NCBI GenBank assembly: GCA_052266715.1
Contig: JBQPRB010000005.1
Length of the DNA stretch: 64,000 bases
From: Jeotgalibaca sp052266715
GTDB taxonomy: Bacteria; Bacillota; Bacilli; Lactobacillales; Aerococcaceae
Reading direction: 5' to 3' (one strand)
Under the pieces are notes generated by a model that ran no database searches, was not told the DNA's origin, and was given only the letters and a program-made list of their open reading frames with translations. This document shows positions 42,629 through 51,909 of this stretch, piece after piece. Numbering within the stretch: position 1 is the stretch's first letter; each line of letters begins with the position of its first letter. The position numbers were made by a program, and so were the translations under genes.

Positions 42629-44019
42629 ATACCCCTTGGAAAAATTTAAGCCCAAAGGATTCCTTTGTTACCCAGCAAACGTGTTTTATCTCAGATGTAG
42701 ATAAACGCGTGATTACTTTCCTTTATCAACCGATAATTGGCTCGCATGCCTATAGTTTGTACATGACGTTGTTAGGTGATTTTGAAATGAAACAGCAGTC
42801 GAAAATGCATTCGGAATTGCTGGCAACGTTAAATGTCGGAATACCCGAATTTTATCAAGCACGGGTTCGTTTGGAAGGAATCGGTTTGTTGAATACGTAT
42901 GTCCGGGAATCTGATAACTTAAAAGAATATGTTTATGAACCTTTGATGCCGGTAACCAGTCAGCAGTTTTTCGAAGAGGATTTACTGCGTATGCTCTTGC
43001 GGGAACACGTGGGTGAGAGCCGATTAAAAAGATTGCAAGAGCAATTCAGTTTCCAAAAACCGGATATGATCAATATGCAAAAAATCACCCAATCTTTTGT
43101 GGGTGTTTATGATGTGGCCCGAACGATTGTGCCGTTGGAACCTTCCTCTTTGCTGGAGGCGAAGAAAGGCAAAGCACCACAAATAGAAATTTCGAGCTTT
43201 AACTTCAGTTACTTGAAGCAATTGCTCGGCACGCAATTTTTCCGTCCCGAGGCTTTGACATCAGATTTGCGCAAGCAAATTGAGGTGCTTAACAAGCTCT
43301 ATGGGATTGAAGAAGAGGAGATGGCTAATCTTTTGTTGCGGGCAACGAACCTGGAAACGGGCGCTGTCGATACGAAGGAGTTGGAAACCTTGGCATCTGA
43401 CAGTACAAGCCAAGGACTATCCCAAAGGGTCATTAAAGATAAGGTCGAACAATCCATTGAAGCTTCCGCAAAACAAAACGCGAATCGCGAGGCTGCCCTT
43501 AGAAAGGGTGGTTATTCCGAACAAGAAGTACAGTTGGTATTAATGACGGAAAAGCTGACACCTTATCAATTTATCGCCGATATCAAAGCGCAAAAAAATG
43601 GACAGGTGACTTCCAATGAGAAACATCTGTTGAATGTTTTGCTCAGCCAATATGAATTATCATCAGGCGTTTTGAATATGCTGACTTATTACATGTTGGT
43701 GATTCAAGGTGAACCGACCATGAACAAGGGTGTAGCGGAGAGAATCGCGAATGACTGGGTTCAATCCGGGGTTACCCTGCCTGAAGAGGCGATAAATAAA
43801 ACGAAGCAGTTTGTCGGTCAAAAACGTGCGGCTGCTGAGAAACGCACTGTACGCCAATATGGCCGGAATGTCGTCCGTAAAGTTGAAAAATTACCGGAGT
43901 GGGCGACGCGTACACAACCGCAACCCCAGAGCGAGCGGTTGCTTTCCGAAGAAGAACAGAAACGATTTAATGAACGTCTGAAGAAATTCAGGGGTGGTAG
44001 AAAGGCCGGTGATGATTAA
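42625..44019 (+). CDS. dnaB: Replication initiation and membrane attachment protein DnaB
   Basis: A 464-residue helicase-loading protein, the Firmicutes DnaB (not the helicase, which is DnaC there). It contains DnaD-like winged-helix and DDBH2 regions (about 20-130 and 290-400) and a charged tail. With DnaD and DnaI it loads the replicative helicase at oriC and at restarted forks. It overlaps nrdR by 4 nt and dnaI by 1 nt, forming a tight operon. Confidence 0.94.
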   Translation: MNTPWKNLSPKDSFVTQQTCFISDVDKRVITFLYQPIIGSHAYSLYMTLLGDFEMKQQSKMHSELLATLNVGIPEFYQARVRLEGIGLLNTYVRESDNLKEYVYEPLMPVTSQQFFEEDLLRMLLREHVGESRLKRLQEQFSFQKPDMINMQKITQSFVGVYDVARTIVPLEPSSLLEAKKGKAPQIEISSFNFSYLKQLLGTQFFRPEALTSDLRKQIEVLNKLYGIEEEEMANLLLRATNLETGAVDTKELETLASDSTSQGLSQRVIKDKVEQSIEASAKQNANREAALRKGGYSEQEVQLVLMTEKLTPYQFIADIKAQKNGQVTSNEKHLLNVLLSQYELSSGVLNMLTYYMLVIQGEPTMNKGVAERIANDWVQSGVTLPEEAINKTKQFVGQKRAAAEKRTVRQYGRNVVRKVEKLPEWATRTQPQPQSERLLSEEEQKRFNERLKKFRGGRKAGDD

Positions 44020-44945
44020 TGGATCACATTGGAAAAGGTTTTCGAAATTTTATGAACCAACCGAATGTTTCCAAACAATATGAGGAAATGGTTCGCTCGG
44101 TTTTAGCTGATCCAGAAGTCCGTCATTTTCTTGAAGCAAACGAAGAAATCATTTCACAGGAGATGATTTCCAACAGCTATTCGAAGTTATATGAATTTGT
44201 TCAGGAAAAACGGAAAATCGCACGTGGCGAAAGTGGTCAAAATCCAGGCTATCAACCTGAACTGGCTATCAACGCACGCTATATCGATGTGGTGTATGTT
44301 CCAGACCAAGCAACCATTAAACGGGAGCGCGAAAAAGAATTACGCAGCCGGATCAAATCAATTAATATTTCCAAAGAAGCCCGTAAAGCGACGATGGAAC
44401 AATTTTTACAAACGGAAGAACGTTTGGAAGTACTGGGTGACGCTTTTGATTTTATCGAAGCTTATGCAGAGAATCCGTCTTCTTTCCACAAGGCTTTATA
44501 TATTCATGGGCCGTTTGGGGTTGGAAAGACGTACTTGCTGGGTGCCATCGCCTATGAATTGTCCCTTAAAGGATTTGTAACGACGATGATGCATTATCCA
44601 ACCTTCACACAGGAAATGAAAGCAGCGATTGCCGACAATACGGTTCCCGAGAAATTGGACCTTATCAAAAAGAGCGATATTTTGATGCTGGACGATATCG
44701 GGGCAGAAATCAATTCAACGTGGGTGCGTGATGAGATTTTGGGTGTTATTTTACAACATCGGATGCAGGAACATTTGCCCACTTTCTTCACGTCGAATTT
44801 GAATTTTTCCGAGTTGGAACAACATTTGCGTATGGGCAACCGTGGTGATGATGAACCGATTAAAGCAAAACGCTTGATGGAACGGATTCGCTTCTTGGCA
44901 CAGGAAGTGCAGATGACGGGCAAAAATCGTCGCCTAAATGATTAA
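44019..44945 (+). CDS. dnaI: Primosomal helicase loader DnaI
   Basis: A 308-residue AAA+ helicase loader. The N-terminal region (about 1-130) is the helicase-binding part; Walker A is GPFGVGKTYLL near residues 165-175, Walker B ILMLDDIGAE near 222-231, and sensor and arginine-finger regions follow (FFTSNLNFSELEQHL, KRLMERIRFLA). It starts within the dnaB stop (TAATG). A 328-nt gap containing the thrS T-box follows. Confidence 0.95.
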   Translation: MDHIGKGFRNFMNQPNVSKQYEEMVRSVLADPEVRHFLEANEEIISQEMISNSYSKLYEFVQEKRKIARGESGQNPGYQPELAINARYIDVVYVPDQATIKREREKELRSRIKSINISKEARKATMEQFLQTEERLEVLGDAFDFIEAYAENPSSFHKALYIHGPFGVGKTYLLGAIAYELSLKGFVTTMMHYPTFTQEMKAAIADNTVPEKLDLIKKSDILMLDDIGAEINSTWVRDEILGVILQHRMQEHLPTFFTSNLNFSELEQHLRMGNRGDDEPIKAKRLMERIRFLAQEVQMTGKNRRLND

Positions 44946-44989
44946 TCCTGACTTGCATTTCATGTGGGTTCGTGTTTTAATGTACTAGA

Positions 44990-45241
44990 AATTAATGAAA
45001 TCGATGAGAAAGACATGCATCCAAAGTGAGCATTTTTAGAGAGAGATGGGTTGGTGGAACATCTCAATGACCTTTTGATTGTACCCCTTTCGAGAGAACA
45101 GCGGAATTTAGTATGTTGTTCCGGTCCGCACCGTTAACGCGCTGAAGAGTTTTCGATATTATCGGAAGCTAAATTTGGGTGGAACCACGTCAATTTGTAC
45201 GTCCCATTTCTGGAGGAGTCTCTGGAAATGGGACTTTTTTT
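44990..45241 (+). promoter_or_regulatory. T-box leader of thrS with terminator
   Basis: Stem I features are visible (GATGAGAAAGA near 45000, AGAGAGAGATGGGTTGGTGG near 45040-45058). The conserved T-box GGGTGGAACCACG lies at 45177-45189, followed by the terminator GTCCCATTTC (45201-45210) / GAAATGGGAC (45225-45234) and a T run. A threonine specifier ACC can be placed at 45070 (a second ACC is at 45083). Uncharged tRNA-Thr should allow read-through into thrS. This fills the dnaI-thrS gap. Confidence 0.9.
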
Positions 45242-45273
45242 GTATTTATTATGATTTATATGGAGGAATTAGG

Positions 45274-47208
45274 ATGTCAGAAATTAAAATCACTTTCCCT
45301 GATGGAAATGTAAAAGCATTTGAAAAAGGGATTACTGTCCAGGATGTGGCGAAAAGCATCAGCAACAGCTTGGCTAAAAAAGCGCTAGCCGGTAAATTCA
45401 ACGGAGAATTGGTTGATTTTGAGCGTGCGTTGGAAGAAGATGGCACGTTGGAAATCGTTACTCCAGATCACGAAGATGCTCTGGGTATTTTGCGCCACTC
45501 AAGTGCGCATTTGTTGGCACATGCGATGACACGTTTATTCCCGGATGTTCATTTCGGGGTAGGTCCGGCAATAGAAACAGGTTTCTACTATGATACGGAT
45601 ATGGAAAACCAACTAACAGAAGAACAATTGACAGACGTTGAAGCAGAAATGCAAAAAATCGTCCGTGAAAACCATCCTATTGTTCGCCGTGTTGTTTCAC
45701 GTGCTGAAGCTTTGGAAATCTTTGGTAAAGACCCTTATAAGGTGGAATTGATTACTGCTTTACCAGAAGATGAAGTGATCACTGTTTACCAACAAGAAAA
45801 CTTCATCGATTTGTGCCGTGGTATCCATGTGCCATCCACTGGTAAAATCCAAATATTCAAATTATTGTCCTTGGCAGGGGCATATTGGCGCGGAAATTCG
45901 GACAACAAAATGATGCAACGGGTATACGGAACGGCATTTTTCGACAAGAAAGCTTTGGCAGAATTCTTGAAAATGCGTGAAGAAGCAAAACTACGCGATC
46001 ACCGTAAATTAGGAAAAGAATTGGACTTGTTCATGATTTCTCCTGAAGTCGGTTCAGGTTTGCCATTCTGGTTGCCAAAAGGTGCGACAATCCGTCGTAC
46101 ATTGGAACGCTATATCGTTGATAAAGAAGTGAGTTTGGGTTACCAACACGTATACACACCGATCATGGCTAACGTTGACTTGTATAAAACTTCTGGTCAC
46201 TGGGATCACTACCATGAGGACATGTTCCCACCAATGGATATGGGTGACGGGGAAATGTTGGTACTGCGTCCAATGAACTGCCCGCATCACATGATGATTT
46301 ATAAAAATGATGTTCACAGCTATCGTGAATTGCCAATCCGTATCGCGGAACTGGGTATGATGCACCGTTACGAAAAGAGTGGCGCGTTGTCCGGTTTACA
46401 ACGTGTGCGTGAAATGACATTGAATGATGCGCACGTATTTGTTCGCCCTGACCAAATCAAGGACGAATTCAAGCGGACATTGCAGTTGGTGCTGGATGTT
46501 TATAAAGACTTCAAGATTACCGACTACCGTTTCCGTTTGAGCTACCGTGATCCAGAAGACAAAGAAAAATACTTTGATGATGACGTAATGTGGGAAAAAG
46601 CAGAGAGCATGTTGAAAGAAGCGATGGACGACATGGGCTTGGAATATTTCGAAGCTGTCGGCGAAGCAGCTTTCTACGGACCTAAATTGGATGTTCAATT
46701 CAAGACAGCCATTGGGGTGGAAGAAACGATGTCCACAATCCAATTGGACTTCTTATTGCCAGAACGTTTCGATTTAACTTATGTGGGTGAAGATGGTGAA
46801 AATAACCACCGTCCGGTTGTTATCCACCGTGGCGTTATTTCGACAATGGAACGTTTTGTAGCGTACTTGATTGAAGAATACAAAGGGGCATTCCCAACTT
46901 GGTTGGCGCCGGTCCAAGCAACCATCATTCCAGTAAGTGTGGAACACCATGCTGATCGCGCTTATGAATTGAAAGCACAAATGGACCGCATGGGGATGCG
47001 TGTGGAAGTGGACGATCGTAACGAGAAAATGGGTTACAAAATCCGTACCTCCCAAACACAAAAAATTCCTTATCAAATCGTAATAGGGGACAAGGAAGTT
47101 GCTGAAAATACTTTGACTGTTCGCCGTTACGGTTCAAAAGAAATGAATACGATGGGATCAGACGCGTACTTAGCGTCCGTTGAAGACGAAATCAAGAACT
47201 TTAAATAA
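45274..47208 (+). CDS. thrS: Threonyl-tRNA synthetase ThrS
   Basis: A 644-residue class II synthetase: TGS domain (about 1-62), editing/SAD domain (HSSAHLLAHA near residues 75-84), catalytic core with motif 2 (RYEKSGALSGLQRVREM) and motif 3 (HRGVISTMERFVAYLIE), and the anticodon-binding domain at the C-terminus. The frame is open from 45175, but that ATG lies inside the T-box terminator; the ATG at 45274 after TGGAGGAATTAGG gives the normal start MSEIKITFPDG. Controlled by the T-box leader. Confidence 0.97.
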   Translation: MSEIKITFPDGNVKAFEKGITVQDVAKSISNSLAKKALAGKFNGELVDFERALEEDGTLEIVTPDHEDALGILRHSSAHLLAHAMTRLFPDVHFGVGPAIETGFYYDTDMENQLTEEQLTDVEAEMQKIVRENHPIVRRVVSRAEALEIFGKDPYKVELITALPEDEVITVYQQENFIDLCRGIHVPSTGKIQIFKLLSLAGAYWRGNSDNKMMQRVYGTAFFDKKALAEFLKMREEAKLRDHRKLGKELDLFMISPEVGSGLPFWLPKGATIRRTLERYIVDKEVSLGYQHVYTPIMANVDLYKTSGHWDHYHEDMFPPMDMGDGEMLVLRPMNCPHHMMIYKNDVHSYRELPIRIAELGMMHRYEKSGALSGLQRVREMTLNDAHVFVRPDQIKDEFKRTLQLVLDVYKDFKITDYRFRLSYRDPEDKEKYFDDDVMWEKAESMLKEAMDDMGLEYFEAVGEAAFYGPKLDVQFKTAIGVEETMSTIQLDFLLPERFDLTYVGEDGENNHRPVVIHRGVISTMERFVAYLIEEYKGAFPTWLAPVQATIIPVSVEHHADRAYELKAQMDRMGMRVEVDDRNEKMGYKIRTSQTQKIPYQIVIGDKEVAENTLTVRRYGSKEMNTMGSDAYLASVEDEIKNFK

Positions 47209-47216
47209 CAAACAGT

Positions 47217-47335
47217 AGAGTGGAAAAAAAGGCGTTTAGCCCCGGATTACTGGAGCGAATAAGCGGAAGATGGTCGCAGACCATCTAAGCTTTATTCGTG
47301 AAGTGACGCCGGGGCTGCCTTTTTGAGCACGTTTA
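47217..47335 (+). ncRNA. 119-nt structured element, copy B
   Basis: Second copy of the element at 25205-25323, same length, 17 differences. The outer helix AGCCCCGG / CCGGGGCT is perfect here, the middle helix CGAATAA / TTATTCG and the inner helix AGATGGTC / GACCATCT (GCA loop) are kept. It lies 9 nt after the thrS stop. Most differences fall in loops or are compensated. Confidence 0.6.
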
Positions 47336-47405
47336 CGAAGCAAATATTCGGTTAAATAGGCGGGGCCGGGAGTTATTTGCCAAACCCTTGTTTATTTGGA
47401 CTGGA

Positions 47406-47546
47406 TGCGGCGTTCAGAAGAAAAAATAATCTGGAACGCCGCATTTTTGGGAAAAGTGCGGCGATGCGAGCTCAGGAAATAATTTAACGCCGCATTTTCA
47501 GCAAAAAAGCGGCGTTTAGCATCGAACGAGACTCACGAACGTCGCA
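47406..47546. repeat. Alternating inverted-repeat array, GCGGCG family, 6 half-sites
   Basis: TGCGGCGTT 47406, AACGCCGCA 47435, TGCGGCGAT 47457, AACGCCGCA 47486, AGCGGCGTT 47508, AACGTCGCA 47538. Sites 1-2 form a 10-bp stem extended by AGA/TCT, and the outermost sites 1 and 6 also pair with one G-U. With the 119-nt element it fills the gap between thrS and the M20 peptidase gene. Confidence 0.87.
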
Positions 47547-47634
47547 CTTCAATATTTTTATACGCCATCTATCTTCATTTGTGCTAAAATAAATTATTAA
47601 ATGGAACTACCGTATTTTTGAAAGGGGACGAAAC

Positions 47635-48822
47635 ATGTTACGTGATAAATTAATGACCCTATTGGAACAAAAAGAGGCAGAGATGATTGCATTGCGTCGT
47701 CACTTCCACGAAAATCCAGAGATTTCTTTTCAGGAAAAGGAAACGGCAGATACAATCGCTAAATTTTATGAAGATAAAGATGTTGAAGTAAAACGTAATG
47801 TCGGAAACGGCTATGGCATCGTTGTAACGATAAAAGGAAACAAACCAGGAAAAACCATTGCACTGAGAGCTGACTTTGATGCTCTGCCGATCAACGAAGA
47901 AACAAATCTTCCATTTGCTTCAAAAAAACCAGGCGTGATGCATGCATGCGGACATGATGGCCATACGGCTTATTTAATGACGTTGGCGGATTGTTTTATT
48001 GAATTAAAAGATGAATGGGCAGGGACGATTAAAATTGTTCATCAAAATGCTGAGGAAGTAGGACCGGGTGGTGCGAAGAGCATGGTCGAATCCGGTGAAT
48101 TGGATGATGTTGATGAGATTTATGGCGTGCATTTTTATCCGGACTTTGAAACGGGCGAAATTCAGTATGCGAACGGTTGGGCTTATGCCGGCTGTAGCGA
48201 GTTAACAGTCAAGATTCAAGGTAAAGGCGGCCATGGTTCAATGCCACATATGAGTAACGATGCCATCGTAGCGGCTTCTTCATTCGTGATGAATTTACAG
48301 ACGGTCGTATCGCGTCGCATCAATCCATTTGACATGGCGGTTGTCACAATCGGTTCTTTCGAAGGCCAAGGCGTCAGCAATGTGATTAAAGATAGCTTGA
48401 CCTTGTACGGGGATGCCCGTTACATGGATATCGAAGTGGGAAAGAAAATTGAAGAAGAAGTTCGTAAATTGGCTCGTGGATTGGAAGAAGGCTACGGCGT
48501 TAAAACCGAAGTAGACTACGCTTGGGATTACCCACCGGTCTACAACCACCCCGAACAGACTGAGGCAGCTGCCAAAGTAATGAATGAACGCGGCGTTGGT
48601 GATTATTTGACGAAAGCTGTCCTGACACCTCCTAACAACGGGGCAGAGGACTTCGGTCAATATTTACTGAAAATCCCGGGAGCCTTTATCAATATCGGGG
48701 CGAAGCCGGATACGGATGAAATCTATATGAATCACCATCCGAAGTTCGATATCGATGAAAAAGCGCTGCTGGTTGCGGCTAAAACAGTTGGGGACATTAC
48801 CCTAAGTGCACTTGGAAAATAA
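47635..48822 (+). CDS. M20 family amidohydrolase
   Basis: A 395-residue metal-dependent amidohydrolase of the hippurate/IAA-amino-acid hydrolase group. Metal motifs: LRADFDALPI near residues 81-90, HACGHDGHTAYLM near 103-115, QNAEEVGPGGAKSM near 142-155, the dimerisation lid (about 185-300) and a C-terminal HHP metal ligand (MNHHPKFDID). Relatives hydrolyse N-acyl amino acids or N-acetyl-diaminopimelate; without dap neighbours the substrate cannot be named. GAAAGGGG precedes the ATG. Confidence 0.9.
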   Translation: MLRDKLMTLLEQKEAEMIALRRHFHENPEISFQEKETADTIAKFYEDKDVEVKRNVGNGYGIVVTIKGNKPGKTIALRADFDALPINEETNLPFASKKPGVMHACGHDGHTAYLMTLADCFIELKDEWAGTIKIVHQNAEEVGPGGAKSMVESGELDDVDEIYGVHFYPDFETGEIQYANGWAYAGCSELTVKIQGKGGHGSMPHMSNDAIVAASSFVMNLQTVVSRRINPFDMAVVTIGSFEGQGVSNVIKDSLTLYGDARYMDIEVGKKIEEEVRKLARGLEEGYGVKTEVDYAWDYPPVYNHPEQTEAAAKVMNERGVGDYLTKAVLTPPNNGAEDFGQYLLKIPGAFINIGAKPDTDEIYMNHHPKFDIDEKALLVAAKTVGDITLSALGK

Positions 48823-48836
48823 TTTTCTGAAAAAGT

Positions 48837-48865
48837 TTGACAAGTCATGAAAAAAGTAGTAAGAT
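48837..48865 (+). promoter_or_regulatory. Promoter of infC-rpmI-rplT
   Basis: TTGACA (48837-48842), 17-nt spacer, TAAGAT (48860-48865). Near consensus; starts the attenuator leader. Confidence 0.8.
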
Positions 48866-48871
48866 ATAGCA

Positions 48872-49030
48872 GTTGAGAAAATACAAGCAGAAGCACCCGC
48901 TTCTCGCCTAAGTTGACGCTTGTCCTTGGGCCAGATATGTACAAGTTTGTTGCAGTCATTGTGCTGTGACATTATTGGGCGGGTATCGGAGATATCCGCC
49001 TATTTTTCTGCGCTTTTCTCTCATAAATCA
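48872..49030 (+). promoter_or_regulatory. L20-type attenuator leader of infC-rpmI-rplT
   Basis: A structured leader of about 160 nt with GAAGCACCCGCTTC near 48890-48903 and a terminator GGCGGGTATC (48978-48987) / GATATCCGCC (48991-49000) with T run. Position before infC and the overall layout match the Firmicutes L20 leader, where ribosomal protein L20 binds a site mimicking 23S rRNA and stabilises the terminator. The exact L20 site was not traced. Confidence 0.78.
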
Positions 49031-49045
49031 TGGAGGTGAATGACC

Positions 49046-49561
49046 ATAGCTAAAGATATGATGGTAAATGACGGAATCCGAGCACGCGAACTTCGTGTAA
49101 TCGGTAGCGATGGTGAACAAGTAGGAGTTAAAACAAAAGCCGAAGCTCTGCAATTGGCAGAAGCCGAAAACTTGGATCTCGTAATCGTGTCGCCAAATGC
49201 AAAACCGCCTGTAGCCCGTATTATGGATCACGGGAAATTCCGTTTCGATCAACAAAAACGCGAACGGGAAGCTCGTAAAAACCAAAAAGTGGTCAACATC
49301 AAAGAAGTGCGTCTAAGTCCGTCCATTGATGAGAATGATTTCCAAACGAAATTGCGTAATGCACGTAAATTCTTGGAAAAAGGCGACAAAGTGAAAGCAT
49401 CGATTCGTTTTAGAGGACGTGCAATCACACATAAAGAAATCGGACAAAAAGTCCTGGACCGCCTAGCATCTGAACTAGCAGATGTATCCTCAGTTGAAAG
49501 CAAACCACGTATGGATGGTAGAAGTATGTTCTTGATGCTGGCACCAACACAAGAGAAGTAA
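49046..49561 (+). CDS. infC: Translation initiation factor IF-3, probable ATA start
   Basis: A 171-residue factor that prevents subunit joining and proofreads start codons. N-domain NDGIRARELRVIG, linker KFRFDQQKREREARKNQK, C-domain VRLSPSIDENDFQTKLRNA. GGAGG (49032-49036) is 9 nt before ATA (49046) but only 3 nt before an ATG at 49040. The protein from the ATA aligns with Bacillus IF3 (M-x-KDM-x-x-N). infC uses AUU/AUC/AUA starts for autoregulation in many bacteria; ATA is therefore chosen here. First gene of infC-rpmI-rplT. Confidence 0.9.
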   Translation: MAKDMMVNDGIRARELRVIGSDGEQVGVKTKAEALQLAEAENLDLVIVSPNAKPPVARIMDHGKFRFDQQKREREARKNQKVVNIKEVRLSPSIDENDFQTKLRNARKFLEKGDKVKASIRFRGRAITHKEIGQKVLDRLASELADVSSVESKPRMDGRSMFLMLAPTQEK

Positions 49562-49588
49562 CAATTTATTTTTTTAGGAGGAAGACTA

Positions 49589-49789
49589 ATGCCAAAACAA
49601 AAGACACACCGCGGATCTGCTAAACGTTTCAAAAGAACTGGTAATGGTGGTTTGAAACGCTACAGTGCTTTCACAAGCCATAGATTCCACGGAAAAACTA
49701 AAAAACAAAGACGTCAATTGCGTCAACCGTCAATGGTACACGCATCTGACATGAAACGTATCAGCCAACAATTGTCACAAATGAAATAA
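49589..49789 (+). CDS. rpmI: 50S ribosomal protein L35
   Basis: A 66-residue, very basic ribosomal protein: MPKQKTHRGSAKRFKRTG at the N-terminus and a Lys/Arg-rich body, normal for L35. AGGAGG precedes the ATG. Middle gene of the infC-rpmI-rplT operon, under the same leader control. Confidence 0.98.
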   Translation: MPKQKTHRGSAKRFKRTGNGGLKRYSAFTSHRFHGKTKKQRRQLRQPSMVHASDMKRISQQLSQMK

Positions 49790-49843
49790 TTTAAAATCAG
49801 AAAATCAGTAGAGAACAAGATGTTCTCATAAGGAGGAATTACC

Positions 49844-50203
49844 ATGCCACGTGTAAAAGGTGGAACAGTAACACGCCAACGCCGCAAAAAAGTTCTAAAA
49901 TTGGCTAAAGGCTATTATGGTTCAAAACATACATTATTTAAAACAGCTAAACAACAAGTGATGAAATCTTATATGTACGCATATAGAGACCGTCGCCAAA
50001 CTAAACGTAATTTCCGTCGTCTATGGATTACACGTATCAACGCAGCAGCTCGTATGAACGGTTTGAGCTACAGCCAAATGATGCACGGTTTGAAACTAGC
50101 TGGTGTTGAAATGAACCGTAAAATGCTAGCAGAACTAGCAGTTAACGATTCAACAGCTTTCACAGCTATCGCTGACCAAGCTAAAACAGCTTTGAATAAA
50201 TAA
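49844..50203 (+). CDS. rplT: 50S ribosomal protein L20
   Basis: A 119-residue ribosomal protein with the usual start PRVKGGTVTRQRRKKVLKLA and YGSKHTLFKTAKQQVMKS. Needed early in 50S assembly and, in Firmicutes, the autogenous regulator acting on the infC leader. AAGGAGG precedes the ATG. A terminator follows at 50215. Confidence 0.98.
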   Translation: MPRVKGGTVTRQRRKKVLKLAKGYYGSKHTLFKTAKQQVMKSYMYAYRDRRQTKRNFRRLWITRINAAARMNGLSYSQMMHGLKLAGVEMNRKMLAELAVNDSTAFTAIADQAKTALNK

Positions 50204-50214
50204 TTCAAACTTTC

Positions 50215-50247
50215 AAAAGTTATTTCCTTCGGGGGATAACTTTTTTT
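50215..50247 (+). terminator. Terminator of infC-rpmI-rplT
   Basis: AAAGTTATTTCC (50216-50227) pairs with GGGGATAACTTT (50231-50242), with a TTCG-type loop and a T run. Confidence 0.88.
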
Positions 50248-50309
50248 GTTTTATCCCGAAATTGTGATACGTTAATATTGTAAGCGAAATCACAACTGGA
50301 GGTCTTGTT

Positions 50310-51779
50310 ATGCATAAAGAAAGAAAATCCTTACCCGCTATTCATACCGAAATGTTCATCGATGGAAAATGGGAAAAGGGTTCTAAAGAACCAAAATCAG
50401 TCATCAACCCGGCTACCGGGGAAACGCTTATAGATGTTTCACAAGGTGACAAAGGAGATGTCAATAGAGCCATCACTGCTGCGAAAAAGGCGTTCCCGCT
50501 TTGGTCCGGGATGGAGCTTCAGGAACGTGTCAAAATATTGCATGATATTGGGGATTTAATTGAAGCGAATGCGGACAAATTAGCCTTGATCATGACGCTT
50601 GAACAAGGTAAACCACTTCAAGAGGCAAAAGGTGAAATAAAAACAAACGTGGATAATATGCATTGGAATGCTGAAGAAGCACGTCGTATTTATGGGGAAA
50701 TCATTCCGGCACCCAACCAGCATAAATTTGAGGTCCGCAAACAACCAGTAGGTGTGGTCGGAGCCATAACCCCCTGGAATTTCCCATCCAATATGATTAT
50801 CCGTAAAATCGCACCTGCGATTGCAGCCGGATGTACAGTCGTACTTAAGCCAGCTGGTAATACACCTTTATCAGCTATAGCGCTTTTTGAATTGTTCGAA
50901 GAAGCGGGATTGCCAGCGGGGGTTGCCAACTTGGTGATGGGATCCGCCAGTGAAATCGGAGAAACGTTCGCTGAAAGCAAAGATGTTCGTAAATTAACCT
51001 TTACGGGTTCAACTGAAGTAGGTCAAATCCTTTATAATCAGTCCGGTAAAACGTTGAAGAAAATATCATTGGAACTAGGAGGGCATGCACCTTTCATCGT
51101 TTTCAAAGATGCTCCTATTAAAGAAACAGTGGAAATGCTCATTAAGATGAAGTTCCGTAATAACGGTCAAGCGTGTACATCACCAAATCGTATATTTATT
51201 GAAGATGGAATAAAAGCAGAGTTTACAAAGCAACTAGTCGCGGCTGTTAATGAAGTAAAGGTTGGAAATGGCCAGGACGAGGGTGTAGTCACTGGTCCCC
51301 TGATTAATGATGAGGCTCGGGAAACGATTGACGCCCAACTTGAAGATGCCGTGAAAAAAGGAGCAGAAGTTTTAACGGGTGGTAGCCGCCTGGAGGAAGG
51401 GGAGTATGCCAATGGTTTCTTCTATAAACCCACTGTCCTGGACGGTGTAACCAAAGAAATGACCATATTCTATGAAGAAACATTTGGGCCCATCATTCCT
51501 CTCATAACGTTTAAAGGTGAGGATCAAGTCATCGAAATGGCTAATGATTCTGATTTCGGTTTGGCTTCATACGTATTCACCAAAGACCTGTATCGCGCTG
51601 AAAAAATCAGCCATGCGTTGGAATATGGCTTAGTGGCTATTAACAATGTGGCGGTCTCTCATTCCGAAACTCCCTTTGGAGGCGTTAAGTTTTCCGGTCT
51701 GGGTCGTGAAAATGGACGACAGGGTATTGCCGAATTCCTCGAAATAAAATTTGTCCATACCGCATACTTTCAAGATTAA
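50310..51779 (+). CDS. gabD: NAD(P)-dependent succinate-semialdehyde dehydrogenase
   Basis: A 489-residue aldehyde dehydrogenase. The active-site residues are visible: Asn157 (TPWNFPSNM), Glu255 (SLELGGHAPFIVF) and Cys289 (NNGQACTSPNRIF); the cofactor motif FTGSTEVGQ lies at about 231-239. LEQGKPLQEAKGEI near 98-111 is typical of the GabD group, so succinate semialdehyde is the likely substrate, though other aldehydes are possible. Single-gene unit with GGAGG before the ATG and its own terminator. Confidence 0.85.
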   Translation: MHKERKSLPAIHTEMFIDGKWEKGSKEPKSVINPATGETLIDVSQGDKGDVNRAITAAKKAFPLWSGMELQERVKILHDIGDLIEANADKLALIMTLEQGKPLQEAKGEIKTNVDNMHWNAEEARRIYGEIIPAPNQHKFEVRKQPVGVVGAITPWNFPSNMIIRKIAPAIAAGCTVVLKPAGNTPLSAIALFELFEEAGLPAGVANLVMGSASEIGETFAESKDVRKLTFTGSTEVGQILYNQSGKTLKKISLELGGHAPFIVFKDAPIKETVEMLIKMKFRNNGQACTSPNRIFIEDGIKAEFTKQLVAAVNEVKVGNGQDEGVVTGPLINDEARETIDAQLEDAVKKGAEVLTGGSRLEEGEYANGFFYKPTVLDGVTKEMTIFYEETFGPIIPLITFKGEDQVIEMANDSDFGLASYVFTKDLYRAEKISHALEYGLVAINNVAVSHSETPFGGVKFSGLGRENGRQGIAEFLEIKFVHTAYFQD

Positions 51780-51790
51780 TGATAATAATT

Positions 51791-51820
51791 AGAATCGGAT
51801 CATTTAATCCGGTTCTTTTT
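51791..51820 (+). terminator. Terminator of gabD
   Basis: GAATCGGAT (51792-51800) pairs with ATCCGGTTC (51806-51814, one G-U), followed by a T run. Confidence 0.85.
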
Positions 51821-51909
51821 TATTTTATTTTTGTCACAAATTGTTCACTGCTTTATATTGGTAAATAGGATATGATAGGGGTGACTAACTGCGCAGAGAA
51901 GGTGAGAAA

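Noticed and set aside
45175..45273. N-terminal extension of ThrS (33 residues)
   Set aside because: It lies in the T-box antiterminator/terminator; the normal start MSEIKITF with its own ribosome site is at 45274.
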